A program made the translations under genes and the position numbers. A stretch of DNA of 15,992 nucleotides from positions 1 through 15,992 of the forward strand of contig CAJOOX010000030.1 of NCBI GenBank assembly GCA_905236195.1, in the 5' to 3' direction. Origin of the DNA: an uncultured Bacteroidales bacterium (GTDB taxonomy: Bacteria > Bacteroidota > Bacteroidia > Bacteroidales > UBA3663). The notes beneath the pieces were generated by a model, which did no database searches, was not told the DNA's origin, and saw only the letters and a program-made list of their open reading frames with translations. Below are positions 15,464-15,992 of the stretch, in pieces; positions within the stretch are counted from its first letter, which is position 1, and each line of letters starts with the position of its first letter.

Positions 15464-15988
15464 ATGACTGACAGGACAATACCGCACTGGTACGTCATGC
15501 GTACGGCTGCGAATTATGAGCGCAAAATGAAACTCTGGGTTGAGGCCCGGGGGGTGGAAGCCTATCTTCCCGTGCGTTCTGAAATGCACCGCTGGTCAGA
15601 CCGGATGAAACGGGTCGAAGTTGTGCTCACTCCTTCGCTGCTTTTCGTCCGGCTGGCTCTCGTTCATCGTGAACTGCTGTGGGGTGAACCCCACCTCAAG
15701 GGACTGATGCGTGCGCCGGGCGAATCGGTACCTGCTCCGATCTCCGACGAGCGGATGGCGGAGTTTATGGAAATCGTCGAACGCGAGTCCGCCTTCTCGC
15801 TCATCCCGACTCCCATTCACAAGGGCGATATCGTACATGTGCTGGCCGGACCTTTGGAAGGCTTCGAGGGCGAATGTATGCGCATCGACGGAGTCAACAG
15901 TATTGTTATCCGCCTCAATCCGTTGCTTTCTGCAGCGGTAACGATACCGAGAAGTTATGTCAAAAAGATAAAATCATCCGAAAAATAG
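15464..15988 (+). CDS. UpxY-type NusG paralogue (transcription antiterminator)
   Basis: 174 residues, a normal length for NusG-like antiterminators. The N-terminal NGN domain (about 7-112) opens with HWYVMRTAANYERKMKLWVEARGVEAYLPVRSEMHRWSDRMKRVEVVLTPSLLFVR, the specific UpxY-type pattern with the 'RWSDR' basic stretch. A KOW motif (about 119-152) reads HKGDIVHVLAGPLEGFEGECMRIDG. UpxY proteins in Bacteroides associate with RNA polymerase and let it read through the leaders of capsular polysaccharide operons. Usually they are the first gene of such an operon. Here it lies 27 bp after yfhO at the end of a polysaccharide block, with the window edge 4 bp after its stop. Its target may therefore be the next, unseen operon. 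Start at 15464 keeps the NGN domain complete. Confidence 0.9.
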   Translation: MTDRTIPHWYVMRTAANYERKMKLWVEARGVEAYLPVRSEMHRWSDRMKRVEVVLTPSLLFVRLALVHRELLWGEPHLKGLMRAPGESVPAPISDERMAEFMEIVERESAFSLIPTPIHKGDIVHVLAGPLEGFEGECMRIDGVNSIVIRLNPLLSAAVTIPRSYVKKIKSSEK

Positions 15989-15992
15989 CAAA

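Noticed and set aside
1..15992. CRISPR array, tRNA/rRNA gene, transposase, integrase, or toxin-antitoxin/defence system
   Set aside because: I looked for regularly spaced repeats, RNA-gene-like segments in the gaps, and mobile-element or defence proteins. All gaps are short, and every substantial frame belongs to a housekeeping, envelope or glycan gene.

Overview
The window comes from a Bacteroidales-type member of the Bacteroidota, probably gut or host associated. This rests on three things. The two promoters I can read have the Bacteroidota layout (TTTG about 20 bp before TAnnTTYG), and Shine-Dalgarno sites are largely absent. Several proteins are characteristic of the phylum: a surface protein with a start of the 'IPNVxTPN' gliding/T9SS-type C-terminal domain, a PorT/OMP_b-brl_2-like beta-barrel, and an UpxY-type NusG paralogue. 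Base composition looks close to even by eye, which is higher than typical Bacteroides. I cannot name a genus.

Layout. Minus strand, 1-1503: tsaD (tRNA t6A synthesis), then after 6 bp a secreted protein that runs off the left edge. A divergent intergenic region (1504-1685) holds one promoter for each direction and a small hairpin in the tsaD leader. Plus strand, 1686-4038: a LysM plus periplasmic-binding-protein-like protein overlaps a small outer-membrane beta-barrel gene. The barrel gene ends inside a GC-rich palindromic repeat followed by short tandem repeats. Plus strand, 4059-15988: an uninterrupted surface-polysaccharide cluster follows: rmlC, rmlD, Wzx-type flippase, GT2, kdsD (KpsF/GutQ), GT2, LicD-family transferase, GT4, acyltransferase 3, YfhO-family GT-C-like membrane protein, and a complete UpxY/NusG-like antiterminator at the right edge. 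No intergenic gap exceeds 43 bp, and I saw no internal promoter or strong terminator. No stretch over 300 bases lacks a gene.

How the genes fit together. RmlC and RmlD finish dTDP-L-rhamnose, and KdsD makes D-arabinose 5-phosphate for Kdo. Two GT2 enzymes and one GT4 enzyme would assemble a repeat unit at the cytoplasmic face of the inner membrane. LicD could add a phospho-linked group and the acyltransferase an acyl (for example O-acetyl) group. The flippase would export the lipid-linked unit, and the YfhO protein may add sugars on the periplasmic side. The cluster is incomplete as seen: there is no rmlA/rmlB, no initiating phosphoglycosyltransferase, no clear Wzy polymerase and no Wzz/Wza/Wzc. 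These must lie outside the window or be replaced.

I do not see a clearly new biological system. The most unusual items are the LysM/PBP-like protein paired with a beta-barrel, the palindromic repeat that supplies the barrel protein's tail, the antiterminator placed after a polysaccharide operon, and YfhO in a Gram-negative locus without an obvious polymerase.
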